In this document: one piece after another, positions 30,988-43,640 of the stretch | How positions within the stretch are numbered: position 1 is the first letter of the stretch | Layout of the letters: each line of letters starts with the position of its first letter | Source of the DNA: Sipunculus nudus | Lineage: Eukaryota; Annelida; Sipuncula; Golfingiida; Sipunculidae | Length of the DNA: 64,000 nt | NCBI GenBank assembly: GCA_026874595.1 | Contig: CM049312.1 | Span: 65,814,929-65,878,928 of the forward strand | Reading direction: 5' to 3' | Made by a program: the position numbers and the translations under genes | Notes under the pieces: generated by a model | The model's input: only the letters and a program-made list of their open reading frames with translations | What the model was told of the DNA's origin: nothing | The model's database searches: none

Positions 30988-33900
30988 GCATATATGGGGT
31001 TGATATGGGGAGGGGTAGTCTATTACAGTCCTGTACAGGAGAGTATACTAACTGCACACACATTGAGGGATAAATAAGAAAACATGTTTGGCTTTTATGT
31101 TAGGTGCATGTTCTTCTTCATGCGTATAAAGGTAAATATGTGTGTTAAAATAACATTTCCGTAATTGAAGTGGATTTTACTTAAATTAAAAATGTTAATT
31201 GTAACTGCAGTATTATGTTCGGTCTCGTTTAATTTTTGCCTCCATGCAAGCTGTATTTACAGTGAATATTATAGACGATATGTTTTATATTTCTTTTTCT
31301 TTCATAATAAATTGGAAAACATGTTTGGCTTTTATGCTTAGACACATATTTTTCTTCATTATTGGTCACATAAGAGTATTAAATAATATTTCTGCTTTTG
31401 AAGTGGATACTAATTACACATTTATGTGGTCCATATTATATTCAGAGTGTGTAATATGGACCAAAATTAATTATTTTTGTCACTGACTTTAAAGTCGGTA
31501 ATATTAATTTTGCAAGTCTACTTTTACAGTAAAGTGTTCATAAACCAGGTCCCTCAATAAAAATGATTTTTCAAATTTTTATATGTTTTATATATTTAAA
31601 ATTTTCGAAGATTTTTTTTAAGGGGTCCAAATTACATGAGTTTCCCATATGCGGTGAACCTGGCAGCGAACATCAAGCCACCTGTCCCACCTGTTTAAAT
31701 TGAACTATACGTGTCTGAAATGTACATACATGTACAGCATTCCATCTCCTGGAGCGTCACTGAAACGTACAAGCGTCTATGGCATGACGTCACGAGTCAA
31801 CTGGTTCTCTGCCTGTAGATGTGTCACTGAAACTTACAATTTCTTTGTTAATTTCATGTTCCTCGTCATTATGTACTTATAAACAAGGTCAGCTCCTCTA
31901 GTGGCCTCACATGACAGATGACTCGAATCGTTATTTGGAGGGCTATTGTGCAATAAAGCTACAAACAAAATCTTTTTTTTTTTACTTTATACACCCGTAA
32001 CAAGTCATTTTTGTATGATAATTCATTAAACTAGATTCTTCCAATCGCCGAGCCATCAACCTCCCCCCCCCCCCCCCCCCCCACGGTAATGTAGGTTGAA
32101 AATTAAGTAAGGTCCAATATACATATCGGATGCAAATCTGTGACCATAACTGTGGCCATGGGTCAGTTTTGGAAATTGAGCTACCACATGGTCCTGTTAA
32201 ATATGCGTCCTCATCTTTAACCAGAAGGAAATTGGAAACTTAAAAACCCCTAACCCGGTCATTGTTATTACATTATAGATTATCGCCAGCGTTCAATTTT
32301 GAACGTTACAAGCAATAACTGAATTAATGCTGAGACTTAAAATTTACTCCATTGATGATGAATATATAATGCTCTAGCGCATTATGCATTAAAACATAGG
32401 CCTACTAGTATTAAAAAAGGTGCTGTAGTTGTTGACATTGTCCCAAACCGAATTGGATTTGTGTAAATATTTAATTCAGAAGCCAAATACTCAGACTAAG
32501 ATTTAAAAATTGAAAAAATAGAAGCCACGTTTAATTACGCCACATGAACAAAATTATATAAAAAATACTAATATGGTGGAAAGTAATAATGCATTCCCAA
32601 CTCGCGTGAATTGCTAACTAAATACCTTTAGATATGCTCAAGATTCGAAATGATCAATGTTTACACTGCAGACAATTTCCCGGCTAAATAGGTCTATACA
32701 CTATTGTTTTCTGTTTCAATTTTATCTTACTGTTTAGAAATGTTTGCATAAAACATCCTAACTCTGATATAAAATTTGATGTTAAAAGTCCGACGACGGG
32801 AAACAAATCGACGCCAAAATGACTATAATCGACAGGGTTAGTATTTACAATCAAAGAAATATTGACGTCTATATATATACTCAGTTCTCTAATATACCCG
32901 GTGCCAACAGCAAATGCTTTTAAACTGAGTCTGTGACACAAAGAACATATTGTCATATTTGAAATATTCTTTTTTTTAGAATTTTTATTGTTTCATACAG
33001 CTTACATATATAATACAAAGCAATAAAAATAATAATTTTATTCCCTGTCAAAATCTACTTTCTTAATGACCTATCACTCAAGTGCAGTTCACTGAAAGAT
33101 TCCAATTTATTGGTTTAAAGAGAAAGTGTATTAAAAGACGTTTATAATTAAGATTAAGTACATTTTGGTCTTTCGGGTTTGGCCAATGAATCACGTGTTT
33201 TGTAGTCACATATTCACGAATAAACGTCAGGGGAAAAATAAGTAATTGTCAACCAGCCACGTGCGGCACGGAGGTGGCCTGTTCGAGCGTCAAGTTCTTC
33301 GGTGTGAGGATTGATATTCAAGTTTTATCTGCAATACGACTTGAGTACGCCGGCAATTTCAGAATATGAACTTCAGCACGGGGATTTCAATGTTCGCAGA
33401 GCGTTTTTAAGGCGAGTGTTCGACTGCATCCCACAAATGGGACCCACATTGCGGAGGCTTTCGGTACTTGGAATGCAGTTTTATAGTTTTAATATACAAC
33501 CAAGTTAAATTCATACGCAATTTAAATGGCAAACTAATACAATGTATTTCTCATTGTTGTTGCAGGTTACTTTTACGCACGTAAGCTGCTCATGCGGCCG
33601 ATGCCGACCATACTTAAAATAAATTAATTTTCTAGTAAAAACTGAGAACTTTTCCTGACTTTTTGGACATCATCAAAAGTGGCAAAACCAGCAGCGTAAG
33701 CATAGTTCGGACATACACGGCAGCCTAGCATTATTATCAAGCACAGTGAAAAAGGTGATTAGTAATTAATTTTATACCTATTAAATATCTATATACCACT
33801 AACATAGTCCTGTCTGTTTTTTTTTTGTCCCACATAACCCGCAGAATCGGGCCATGACAGTGAACCAGTGTAGCCATCAGCTTCAGTGAGATGCACAACT

Positions 33901-35539
33901 TACAGAATGCACACCAATTTGGCCCTTCCACTTGCACATAATTGAATTCCCGCCAGCATCACAACGCAGGTCTGTCTCACAGCATCACACCGCTCTCCAC
34001 CTCGCCACTGCTGACCTTCTACTTGGCCCCTTACCACAAAGACAAAAATAATTAGTTCCGTATCGACCACGAGACGTCGCTACATTACGGGTCTGGGTAG
34101 TTCGCTACGTTTAGGCTATATATTTTGGCCTAAAATGTGACACACAAGTTGTTTAAACCAAGTTAGCAAATGAGTTCGATAAATGGCGACCTTTGCCATT
34201 ATATTCAAGATATTCATGTTTAGGAGTTCTTTGAATATGGTCCTTTGGAAGTATTGCATATTTTCCCCTAATATTTGACACATTAATCGTTTCCACTATG
34301 TTCTTAGAAGACAGAAAACTAGTGAAATTCCCCTCACATTTGACACACCAGGTTTATCCGCCATGTTCTTGTAGGAGCTTTGAAACTGTAGTGAAACTTT
34401 CATCTCTGATTTGGCACACATGTTGTTTCCACAATGCTCCTCGACAGGGTAAAAACCGGTTACCGTGACAAATAACCCTAAATATTAGTCATCTTTAGAA
34501 TTTCATGTGAATGTAATAACCTACTGTGATTCACCTCATATTCGCGGATATTTATATTTTCCGGGATACACATCTTTTTTTAATTTTTTGCGATTTTACC
34601 ACATAAAAAAAACACCCAGGAGTGATGTCGCTTAGCTGATCTCTTACACTGGGAGATTCATAAACTTGTACTTTTGTCATTTTAGCATTTTTGCATTTGT
34701 GTTTGTGGTAGTTGTAAAGAATCTATTGAATTGATTTTCTTCAAACTGTCAATGATGAGTGCCAATCTTTTTCAAGCCCAGAACACGAATATGTCTGATT
34801 TTCTTAATGCTTAAACACACAAAAACATGCATTACTAAAAATATGCAGGTAAAACACAGAATTCAGCCACGAGTAATGCCCGCTTGAGCATCTTTCTTTG
34901 AGCATCAAGCTTACCAAATTTCAAAACATAAAAGGCAACAATTACTGAGATATCTCATTTTAAGTATGAATTTTAGGGATAAATCTGATGCTATGTCCCC
35001 ATTTTACAATGTGTCTGCAGCAGCAGCTGTGAAGCACTCATGACCCAAATTTTCTTCCAAATGTCATGGTGATACAGATATGTGTCAATGAGGCATGTTC
35101 TTTCAATCTGTGCATTTAACGTCAGGCGTTTGCTACAATTGTGATATCTACAGCCAAATATCTGAAAAATAATATTAAAAGAGCACAAAAATAAAGAAAA
35201 TGTAAATGACACTACCTGGCTTGCACAGCTGAAAAAGTTATACGTGAACAAATAGTTTCCCAAATTTCAGAAGACCTATGCAATCATGGCGTTGTTTATA
35301 TCCTAAGAAAGAATTGCACACATCAATAGACTAAAGCGTTAGCTACTGTGTCTGCAATGTCGGGCCGATATTTGCATGGTAAGATTGAGTGGTGTTGCGA
35401 TAAATCGATTAAATCAAAGATAGGCCGTTTTCTTTCAAAATCGATTAAATCGATTGCATTTTTGTAAAATCTTTTTTTATATGCTTTTATTCATAAATTC
35501 GATACATGTATGCAATATGACATCATAGTTTTTCGAACA
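30987..35539. other. Non-coding DNA with degenerate local repeats
   Basis: No supported gene. Diverged direct repeats lie at about 31080-31180 and 31315-31412 ('aacatgtttggcttttatg', 'ttcttcat', 'tgaagtggat'). Three units of about 85 bp lie at 34200-34440 (each with a 'tttgacaca' or 'ttggcacaca' and a 'ccatgttctt' or 'caatgctcct' word). A C-run lies at 32064-32082. The ORF at 33311-33508 is GC-richer but matches nothing I recognise. Confidence 0.45.
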
Positions 35540-36780
35540 ACGTTTTCAAACGTATATCCCTCTGTGTCTTATTATTCCTGTTGACCAGAATTATATATAT
35601 TTCCGTTTCTAATCTGAATTTTAAGTCTTGGAGATAAGCAGTGAAACAAACTTTTCTATTGTTAAATTTTTCCACAAATATACATTTTCCCTACCAAAAT
35701 ACTACAGTTAAGAATATCATAAATCATTCCATCTTCACTTCGTATTCCAAAAAGAATATCCCTCAAACAGAGCTGTATGTGATTATCAAATATGTCGTAC
35801 CATCATGTCTGTAAGGTTAACCAAAAATTACGTACCACATGACATTCAAATAAAAAATGTTCTATTTGGTCGATTTCACTGCAATAATTACATCTAGGAG
35901 AGCTTATGATATTCCATTTGAATAACTTTTTATTACATGGAAAAATCATTGTCAATATTTTTGTTGTAATGTCTGAATTTTTGTGTCTCTATGAACATAA
36001 AAAGGCAAACTGAATGTAACTGACCAATCTATATCATCATATTTTCTATTCCATTTGTCCACTGATGAAGGGTGATGACACACATTTTGTATAAATATCT
36101 GATGAAAGTCCCGAACTCTAGCTGTTAACAAATTGATGTCCCATTCACTAGTATAAAGTGTAAATACATCCGTTTCAGTTGTTATAAATGGACTCTCATT
36201 TATCTGTTTTTTTCCATGCTACTGGTATAGCATCTACCAAACTAAAATACTTTAAGTATTCTCCCGGCAATATATTAAATCTCTCCTGAATTCTATCAAA
36301 TGTTAATATATTTTTACCTTCTATTATATCTTTTACATAAATAACATTTTGTTTAAAAAAAGATTCGTAATAAACCACTTTTTCACCTAACATAATTTTA
36401 CTCTCAAACCAGAGAGACGCATTAAGAATTACCGTGTTACAAAATTCTTTTTTAAAATTTCCAAAGGATTTCCAGGAACTGTTTGTAGAATCTAGGTAAT
36501 TTTATCGATATGTCTTTGGGACCATATGAAAATGTGATAAAGTCTCTGAGAGTGTGCCCTTTGAAATATACATCTACCACCGGATGGTACCATCTATTAC
36601 GAAATATTCTGCACCATGATAACTTAAAAATTTGCAGAAAAAAAAACTTTGCATGATCGATTAGAAAAGATATTGTATATGCACATGCAAAGAATGTAAT
36701 CCTGTAAGAGATATACGAACATAAAGTAAAGAATAGCATCAAAAAGGAACCCAACGTAGCCAATAATCATCCGTCGTCAA
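35540..36780 (-). pseudogene. Non-LTR retrotransposon (LINE) fossil, C-terminal part of ORF2
   Basis: On the minus strand, in several frames, I read 'LPRFYKQFLEILWKF' (thumb-like region), 'VVYYESFFKQNVIYVKDI', 'ERFNILPGEYLKYFSLVDAI', then a C-terminal zinc-binding motif 'RCNYCSEIDQIEHFLFEC' (C-x2-C-x7-H-x4-C) and 'VVRNFW'. This order is the usual tail of LINE polyproteins after the RT domain (L1/Tx1-like). Many stops and frameshifts occur. The RT catalytic core itself is absent, so this is a decayed piece. Its longest open parts are 103 and 65 codons (36452-36763 and 36196-36393). Confidence 0.7.
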
Positions 36781-37699
36781 GTCGTCCTTGGATGAGGGTG
36801 GATTAATATTTTTATTATGAATACCGATGTACATGTCTGACTGTATACTGGTGTCAATATGTTAGGTACTAGCAAACAGCATATTTCAATGTAACATAAA
36901 AAGTATTCGTAAAAGAATCGACTTATAATCGATCATCGGTCGTTTTTAATTTTCAATCATCCATTATGATTTTATATCCATTTCCCAATAGAAGGAATGT
37001 CATATGTGGAGAAGATGCACAATTATGTTAGTTTAACGGATAAGTGCAAAATATTTCTTTTGCAACCCAGCACACTGACACAGTCTGATTTTCTAAGTGT
37101 TTAAAACCGTGATTTGACAAACCTTTTTTTCTGAGTACAAACAAAAATATAAAGAAATGCATAAAAATTAAGAAAATATAGATGGCATCGACAGTCTTTC
37201 GACACCTGAAAGGACTATCCATGATTAAAAAAAAACCTGCCGAATATCAGAAAGATCCATGCAGACATTACTGAGATATTTCATCTGAAGAATGAATTTC
37301 ATATATCAACAGCTGAAAATTTAAAAATTTCTCAATTGTGCTTGCAACAGCTCTGGAGAACTGGCTGGGCTGCTTTTCTTCATTTTTTTGCTCCATGTTA
37401 TATGTGCAATTGATGTACATTTTTGTTTTAGGGTTGAACTCAAAAATTTTGTTTTATATAGTTATCTGGACTGCAAAACAAAAAGTGATAAAAACACTAA
37501 AAAATGCGCGTAACTCTGAACATATAGGTCACATTGACCTAATTTTTGGTATGTAAGGAGATTCAACAAGAACCTACCTAAATATTGAGTGAAAAGTTTC
37601 TGATCAAACGGTTACGATTTGTGCCTTGCCACACACCTAGACTGAGGCCGGAAGGATAAAGGGTGATCACTTTAGCTCAGATTATATCGAATAATATGT
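36781..37699. other. Non-coding DNA ending in a copy of the dispersed hairpin repeat (37610-37690)
   Basis: No supported gene. 37610-37690 has 'ggttacgatttgtgcc' and 'gataaagggtgatcacttta' plus 'gctcagatt', i.e. the same repeat 3' end as at 11-125. Confidence 0.45.
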
Positions 37700-37775
37700 G
37701 GGCAAAGTCTTAATAACTTGACGACAGTTCTTGAAATTCCTTAGAGGTGAACTGACCATTGTTACTTTCCTTTGG
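37700..37775 (-). pseudogene. Ty3/gypsy pol fossil, segment 3 (end of integrase core)
   Basis: On the minus strand it encodes 'NNGQFTSKEFQEL', matching the 'SDNG-QFTSxEF' block with the second catalytic Asp of gypsy integrases (the Asp is changed to Asn here). It is separated from the preceding integrase block (39199-39343) only by the 37776-39198 element. With that element and one TA removed, the reading frame runs straight across the junction. It is truncated after this by the dispersed repeat. Confidence 0.75.
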
Positions 37776-39198
37776 TACCGTATTTCCTTGATCAGACGCT
37801 GGGCCTGAAATCGTGGCCTGCCTTTTTCAGTCGCCGGGGCAAAACAATATCTGAAAAAAAAATAAATAAATAAACGCCGGCCTGCAATGGACGCCGGTCT
37901 TGTTCAGAGGCCAGGTGTCAGAGTAGTTTATATATTTGCCGCCAATGTTTCTTCTCGTAACTATAATTGGTGCATTTGCCGGTCAGATAGACCGGTGATT
38001 GTGGTGAGAAATTTGGTTTGTATTTGTGCTGATAACATGTTTAATTCATCTATTTTTATTTTTTTTTTATCACATGCATGCCTGTTTTTTCCCACATGGG
38101 ACAAAATATTCCCGATTCGTCCATCTTGATCAAACCGATCACCGATATCCTAGTAAACACTTCACAAATACGTCAAGGGTAAGAAGGCTACCACTATCAC
38201 TGCTGTCAAGCAAGGTAAAAACAGTACAGCTTGATACAAAATAAAAAAGGGGTACGGTTAGTCTCTACCGCACAGGTGTTTGAACAGAACTATTCAAATA
38301 CGTTTGGGTATATATTTCTTGTGCAGCGTGAAGATAACAAACGATGTTGTCAAGCGGAACACTCTTTAGCTACTGCCAAGCCAAATAACGCTTGCTTTCA
38401 TTTTTGAAGCGCTCTTATGTAAGTACCTAATATTACCAAAACACCCTTCCGGGATATTCATAAAAGTTATAAATAGTATTTACTCTTGGCTACAATTAAA
38501 CATTCAGTGGAATATTCCGGGCAATTAATGTCGCATAACAGTATATACCCGTTCGGAAACAAATACATTATATTGCATGTTTAACATGATGCACAGTCAA
38601 TGAGAGCCACGCCGAGTTCAGTATATACCAGGTCGGTCACGCTTTAATATGCTATGTCAAGCTGAATCAAGAGACGGGAGGAAGTGTCATGAAATCGAAA
38701 TAGACTGTGCCATTATACGTATAAATCCCCCATGTTTCGATGGAACAAATGTTACCAGTTTTACGTCGTGCAGATATGGATCAGTTCCCTGCTACCAACT
38801 GCACCTTGGGCAAAAATAAATGGAACGGCCACATGAAGCTTCGGCTACCGCGTTTCATGAGGCCGACAGATTCTTGTGGACATCTGTAACATCTCTAGCT
38901 GTTATTCCCCGTAAAATTCTTATTATTATGCGTGATTGTAAAGATTGCGCGTGCCCAATATCCCTGTAGCATTTAACGATATTTTGGCAGCACAATCTAT
39001 TTACCGGTGATGTTTTCAATAGCCTTCCCAAATAGTGACTATTGTTTCGACGTGTTTCTTTTGTAGTTTAGTCTGACGAGTCTGATTTTTTTTTTTTACT
39101 GAGTGCCGGCCTTGAATAGAGGTCTGCCTTGTTTAGACGCCGGTCAAAGTAGGGTCTGAAAAAATTAACGCCCGGGCATCTGATCAAGAAATACGGTA
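37776..39198. mobile_element. Non-autonomous DNA transposon with TACCGTATTT inverted ends, TA target
   Basis: Left end 'taccgtatttccttgatcag', right end the inverse of 'taccgtatttcttgatcaga'. Subterminal regions are also inverted and rich in 'gccggtc'/'gacgccgg' words. It interrupts a gypsy integrase reading frame, and the interruption is clean if TA is the duplicated target. That is strong evidence for both the boundaries and a TA duplication, as in Tc1/mariner-like and some other superfamilies. The 1.4 kb interior has no transposase, only unrelated small ORFs. Confidence 0.8.
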
Positions 39199-39343
39199 AT
39201 CAATAAGTTGCAAACAGCTCTTTCAGTAGGATAATTGTCTTGGTGTTATTTGATTCTCTCATTGAAGTAACTTCTGGCCATTTTGTACGAGCATCACCGA
39301 CAATGCAGAGGTACTTGTTCAGTCCTGTGAAGTCAATGTGTAT
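39199..39343 (-). pseudogene. Ty3/gypsy pol fossil, segment 2 (integrase core)
   Basis: The minus strand reads 'IHIDFTG', then 'KYLCIVGDARTKWPEV' and 'TKTIILLKELFATY': the first catalytic Asp block and following β-strands of a gypsy integrase core (K02A2.6-like). It is cut on one side by the TA element and on the other by the LTR retrotransposon at 39344. The upstream part of the same gene resumes beyond that element at 45540-46200. Confidence 0.85.
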
Positions 39344-40326
39344 TGTGAGGGTTTGCCCTTGTTCGTAAAATATTATTCCCACGGACGGGAGAAGTATCGT
39401 TAAATTGTTAACGTTGGATCAAATAAACGCCATAGGCGGCAACACGGTAGTAAAGCCGATCGCCCGGCAAGCCACCGCTTCGAGAGCTAAAACGATGTGA
39501 AATTCGGTATTAAAATGCCGGTAATTACCTTAGAAATAATTGTCAGGCATTCAGGGTGGTAGAGAGAGTCGTGTCGTCCGATTATTAAACAGAAATCCTT
39601 TTAATTCTGTCCAGAATATGCCGACAGACGCTGGAATTGCCAGATTCTTTCGTCAGCAACGGACCGCCTTGACCTAGTTGTCAGGTCGTCACGCATGCGC
39701 TCGTGTAACCAGGTCATGTTTACGTTCGATGACCACGTGGCCCCTCCAAAATGGTATAAATACAAGCCGAGCCGGCCAGTAAGAGAAGGATTCGCCACAA
39801 CCCCTTATTTGGGCAATAACAGCAGTTAAAATACCGGGAATCACTCGGTATATACCGGTAAACAAACGTAAACAAAGCTCCAGATGCCGGCATAAGCATC
39901 CCACGTGACGTCACATACCGATGACAGCTCGGTATGAACCCGGTGACCCCATACCGACCCCAGACCAGAATGTACCCAGACGACCCTAAGTATACCGTGC
40001 CCGTATAGGAATGATAGAGAGAAGAATGTAGCTTTCTTAGACCAGGGATTGAAGTTTATTTGTACATCACCAGTGAAGCAATAGAAGTGCAGCATAACTA
40101 CCGGCCATACACATGCATGAATATTGATGGGACTTTCATTTGAGGAATAAAAGTTTGAAGTTAAACCGCTCGGAGTTGCATCTTGACTGGAGTGATCTGT
40201 GCTTTCCAGGGAAAGAGAGAGAGAAGGAAAGAGAGAGAGAGAGAGAAATAACCCCAGCAACTTAAAATTGGTGTCAGAAACCTGCAAAATCCCAAGAATA
40301 AGCTCAAGTCTCCACATTTCCTGTGT
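39344..40326 (+). repeat. 5' LTR of the gypsy element
   Basis: Starts 'tgtgagggtttgcccttgtt'. Shared with 44477-45539 through 'gccataggcggcaac', 'gcccggcaagccaccgcttc', the TATA region, and to 'ccacatttcctgtgt'. Relative to the 3' LTR it lacks about 75 bp after 'agaaggattcgc'. The boundary at 39344 is fixed by the break in the older integrase frame. The right boundary may extend to the primer site at 40351. Confidence 0.8.
39755..39762 (+). promoter_or_regulatory. Putative LTR TATA box
   Basis: TATAAATA lies about 410 bp into the LTR, preceded by a CCACGTGG palindrome at 39732-39739. The same pair is conserved in the 3' LTR (TATAAATA at 44885), as expected for the U3 promoter. Confidence 0.55.
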
Positions 40327-40350
40327 CGGCAGCACAGACCCCCACATTTT

Positions 40351-40368
40351 TGGTGTCAGAAGTGGGAT
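40351..40368 (+). promoter_or_regulatory. Primer binding site complementary to tRNA-Leu 3' end
   Basis: TGGTGTCAGAAGTGGGAT begins with the obligatory TGG (complement of CCA) and matches the complement of an animal tRNA-Leu acceptor end. Shorter PBS-like copies (TGGTGTCAGAAA and TGGTGTCAGAAG) occur inside the repeat ends near 40269 and 45503, so this region has been locally duplicated. Confidence 0.65.
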
Positions 40369-40644
40369 GTGTATAAAAACCATACACGTCCAGTGATACG
40401 GATCCTGCCACACATATTACTGAAACAGTGGGCGAAGTTTACATTGGAATATTCTGCTGCATTCTGGAAAAACTACAAAACAGCCTCAAACTACTGGAGC
40501 CACTACCTGCCTCCAAGACAGCAGCACCACAAACTCAGATTTTTTTTCATCAAACATTGAATATTGGCTACCTAATGTATTTCCTGCCTGGAAAAAACTC
40601 CGAGATAGACCACCAAATCTCGGAATTATACTATAAGGGGATAA

Positions 40645-40985
40645 ACAGAAGAATCAGGTGTCTCCTGCAGAGACTCGCGTACCTGAATGATCCCCTGCAG
40701 AAACTGGTTACAATAATACCAGAGTCTGTCATTTACTCAGGCGTCTCCTGCTGAGACCCACGTACCTGAGAAATGCTGAAATATACCGAGATATACCGAA
40801 ATATCTCAGACGGCATATTACAGGGATATACTGAAGAACTTGGTGTCTCCTGCAGAGACTCGCGTACCCAGCATATCCCACAGAGACTCCGGTCACAATA
40901 ATACCGGGATCTGTTATTAGATTAGGTGTCTCCTGCTGAGACACGCGTGACTGAAATATACCGAATTATCTCGAACGTTGCTGAC
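40645..40985 (+). repeat. Leader repeats: four copies of a GTCTCCTGC(A/T)GAGAC stem-loop
   Basis: The 15-base inverted repeat occurs at 40660-40674, 40743-40757, 40845-40859 and 40928-40942, each followed by 'ccacgtac', 'tcgcgtac' or 'acgcgtga'. The block repeats as a unit of about 185 bp that also includes 'acaataataccaga/ggatctgt' and 'aaatataccga'. Being in the untranslated leader between primer site and gag, it may be a packaging or dimerisation signal. That role is inferred from position only. Confidence 0.75.
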
Positions 40986-41021
40986 CATAGACTTTGTTAG
41001 AGTTAAACCAGGAAGAAACAT

Positions 41022-42500
41022 CATGGCCCACATGATTGCGAGAAGAAAAACAGGAGGTATGGCTGCAGATCCTGTCTCAACTGAGCCAGTTACTGTCAAT
41101 TCTTCAGTGACAGATGAGGGTAGTTCTGAACCAGTGAAAGGATGGGAGACAACATGGCCGATCTCTGGCCGACTGAGCGGGATACCGAGCTCATATACTC
41201 CGCTCCAGTCGCCTCTATGCCAAATTATGCTTACCCACGGAAGTCTTGTCTCCTCAGTGCTGGTGATCAAGGACCAATCGTACCACCAACGGAGTTAGCA
41301 GCCCACTCTGTCAACTTGCAGATTGTATCAGGCACAGATGTTTACAGATATTGCACAGCGACTGCTGTAACTACCCCTGGTATTCCGACCCAGAGAATGA
41401 CAGCCGCCCCTCCAAGAGTGTCGCCTCCAGTAATGACAACTCACCAGTCAAATGTACGTAATGATGTTAATGGGCCGATGTAAGGAGCAAGCTACCAGTA
41501 CAATATTCCAACCTTCAATGGGAGAGGACGTTGGTCTACATTTCTGCGCCAATTTGATGCAATAGCCACCAATGCACAATGGACACTTGGAGAGAGATTG
41601 CACTATATGCTGGTATCACTGAAAGGTGAAGCTGCCGAACATGCCTTTGACCTAGATGCCGAAATTCTCCTAGATTACTATGCCTTGATTCATGAGCTAC
41701 AGCTCCGGTTCAAGTCTGACTTTACGAAAGAAGCCAGTCAGAGGTCGTTCTATACCCGAAGAATGAAACCTGGTGAAAACTTCAGGAAATTTGCTGCCGA
41801 TCTGAAGAGCCTGATAACCAAGGCATACCCGAGAGGGCTGACAGCAGAAATACGGGAAGATATGCTGATGAAGCAGGTTTTCGGTGGTGTTACTGATAAT
41901 GTACAATTCCTGCAGAAACCTCATACGCTTGACCAGGCGGTAGAACTTCTCCAGCAGTACCATTCATTCTGGGAAAGAAGACAGCCTCAGATGGAAAGAA
42001 GCAACAGGAGAAGATTTACCCACAATTCTAGGAATGACCAACCAAATTATACCAGGAAAAGGGATGGGCCTAAGAGGTTTGTTCGTAGTATCCAAAACCA
42101 ACCAGTTTCCAGGAAAGATGACGTCACTCAAAGAGCAGCATCAGGTCGAGATGACAGGAACTCACAAAAAGCCAGGAAGAAAGCCAGCCTTAACAACAGC
42201 AACCAGGATGGACAGTCTGTTATCCGACCAGGCCAGACTGCCAAGAATGATGACACGGCCATTGATAAATTAGCGGCCACAGCCGAAGACCTGACCAGTG
42301 TGGTAAAGGAACTACTGAAAACTCAACAAGCCCGTGAACAGCTACCAACCAGACCAGAGACATGGCAGCGGAGCAGCCCAAGGACCTGCTATAACTGCGG
42401 TGAGACTGGTCACTTTATCCGCGAGTGTAACCAGCCCAGAAGATTTTCCTACAAGACAAGAACACCAGCCGTGGCAGAGGAACCGCCGTCGGAAAGCTAA
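41022..42500 (+). pseudogene. gypsy gag (capsid-like domain and CCHC zinc knuckle), broken
   Basis: An N-terminal part in one frame (MAHMIARRKTGGMAADP) shifts near 41145 into the main frame (41142-42500). That frame has one in-frame TAA at 41481-41483 just before the capsid-like domain ('TFNGRGRWSTFLRQFDAIA', 'ERLHYMLVSLKGEAAEHAF', 'FYTRRMKPGENFRKFAADL'), which matches the retrotransposon gag family. A basic linker follows, then the nucleocapsid knuckle 'CYNCGETGHFIREC' near residue 280 of the 300-codon open part (41598-42500). It would assemble the virus-like particle and bind genomic RNA, but the stop and shift make this copy defective. Confidence 0.85.
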
Positions 42501-42529
42501 GAGGGGTCGTTTCCACCGGCACGGAGCCG

Positions 42530-43640
42530 GCCCAGCCTGAAAAAGAAGAAATCGTAATTATAAATAACTCAGCACATTCTGCAGATAATGGAATATTCAT
42601 TGATGGATTGGTGAAAAAAGTGTCGGTAGCGTTTTTATTAGACACCGGGGCTAGTAGGACTATAATTTCAATTAAAATATTTAACCAAATTCCTGAAAAG
42701 ATCCGAGACAGACTGACAAGAAAAGACTCTGACAATTTACGGTTACAATTAGCAGATGGACTTCCTACGGTGTGGACATGTGTGTATTAGTAGATATAAA
42801 GATAGGTCCAATAAATGTGAGTCATCCTGTAATTATTTCAGATATTACCGAGGACGGATTACTTGGAGTAGATTTCCTGAGGGAGTATTCCTGTAAAATA
42901 GATTTGGGTAGGGATGAGATAGTTATTTGTGGCACGAGGGTGTCATGTAGGAGGGAAGAGTCCTCCAAACGACTGGGGGTTGCCCAGTTATGTGAAAACT
43001 TTATTGTTCCGGCAATGTCACATGTGGTGATACCTGTAAAATTTAGGCCAATTGAGGCAAACTGTTTTTATTTAGTTGAGCCAAATGGGGATTTTGAAGA
43101 AAAATTCGGGCTCAGGGTAGCCCCATCACATGTTAAGCATGGGGACCAGGTACCTGTAAGGCTTCTAAACACAAGTAAGACTGACGTGCAGTTGTACAAA
43201 GACACCGTGGTGGGTTACCCACAGACAGTGGGCTCGGGGGTCCAGGTATTGTCTTGGGATGAGGACCAGGGGTCTTCAGACGGGTTTTGTAAGCTGCCGG
43301 CTGAAGGTGGGAGATCTTCAGTGTCTGAATTCGGTGTACGAAGAATTGCAGAAGGGGAGTATAAGGTTATACTACCTAGGGAGCCTGGTAAGTGTAGATT
43401 AAGTGCCTCCAGTACTTCTGAAGAAAAGAAGATTCATGGAGAAGAGCCGCTAGTTCGGCTAGGGTTATTAAAGGAGAAAATGCCGGAACATATACGGAAT
43501 CTGTTTGAAAGTACAGATCTGAAAATTTCTAATCTGGGAAGAATAAAAGTAGCAGAGTTCTGCTTGATTTTCAGGATGCATCTAAAACATATTTGTAGAA
43601 GAGTAATGAGAAGGACCTCGTAGAGTATTGCTTAGATACA
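42530..43640 (+). pseudogene. gypsy protease and start of pol, frameshifted and truncated
   Basis: Frame 2 encodes the aspartic protease active site 'VAFLLDTGASRTIIS' (about 42620-42665). After a shift near 42770 the next frame gives the second half, including 'EDGLLGVDFLREYSCKIDL' (the hydrophobic-G motif near the protease end). A spacer then leads to the pre-RT region ('MPEHIRNLFEST', 'RIKVAEFCLIF'), which in intact elements precedes the RT palm. The reading frame is lost near 43570 and no RT, RNase H or integrase motif follows. Defective. Confidence 0.8.

Noticed and set aside
40351-40368. A tRNA-Leu gene fragment
   Set aside because: Only the complement of the acceptor end is present, at the expected primer-site position of an LTR element; no cloverleaf follows.
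39601-40413. Minus-strand ORFs of 64-190 codons in the LTRs
   Set aside because: They lie within LTR sequence, recur in the second LTR as broken or shorter versions (44606-45301), and carry no recognisable domain.
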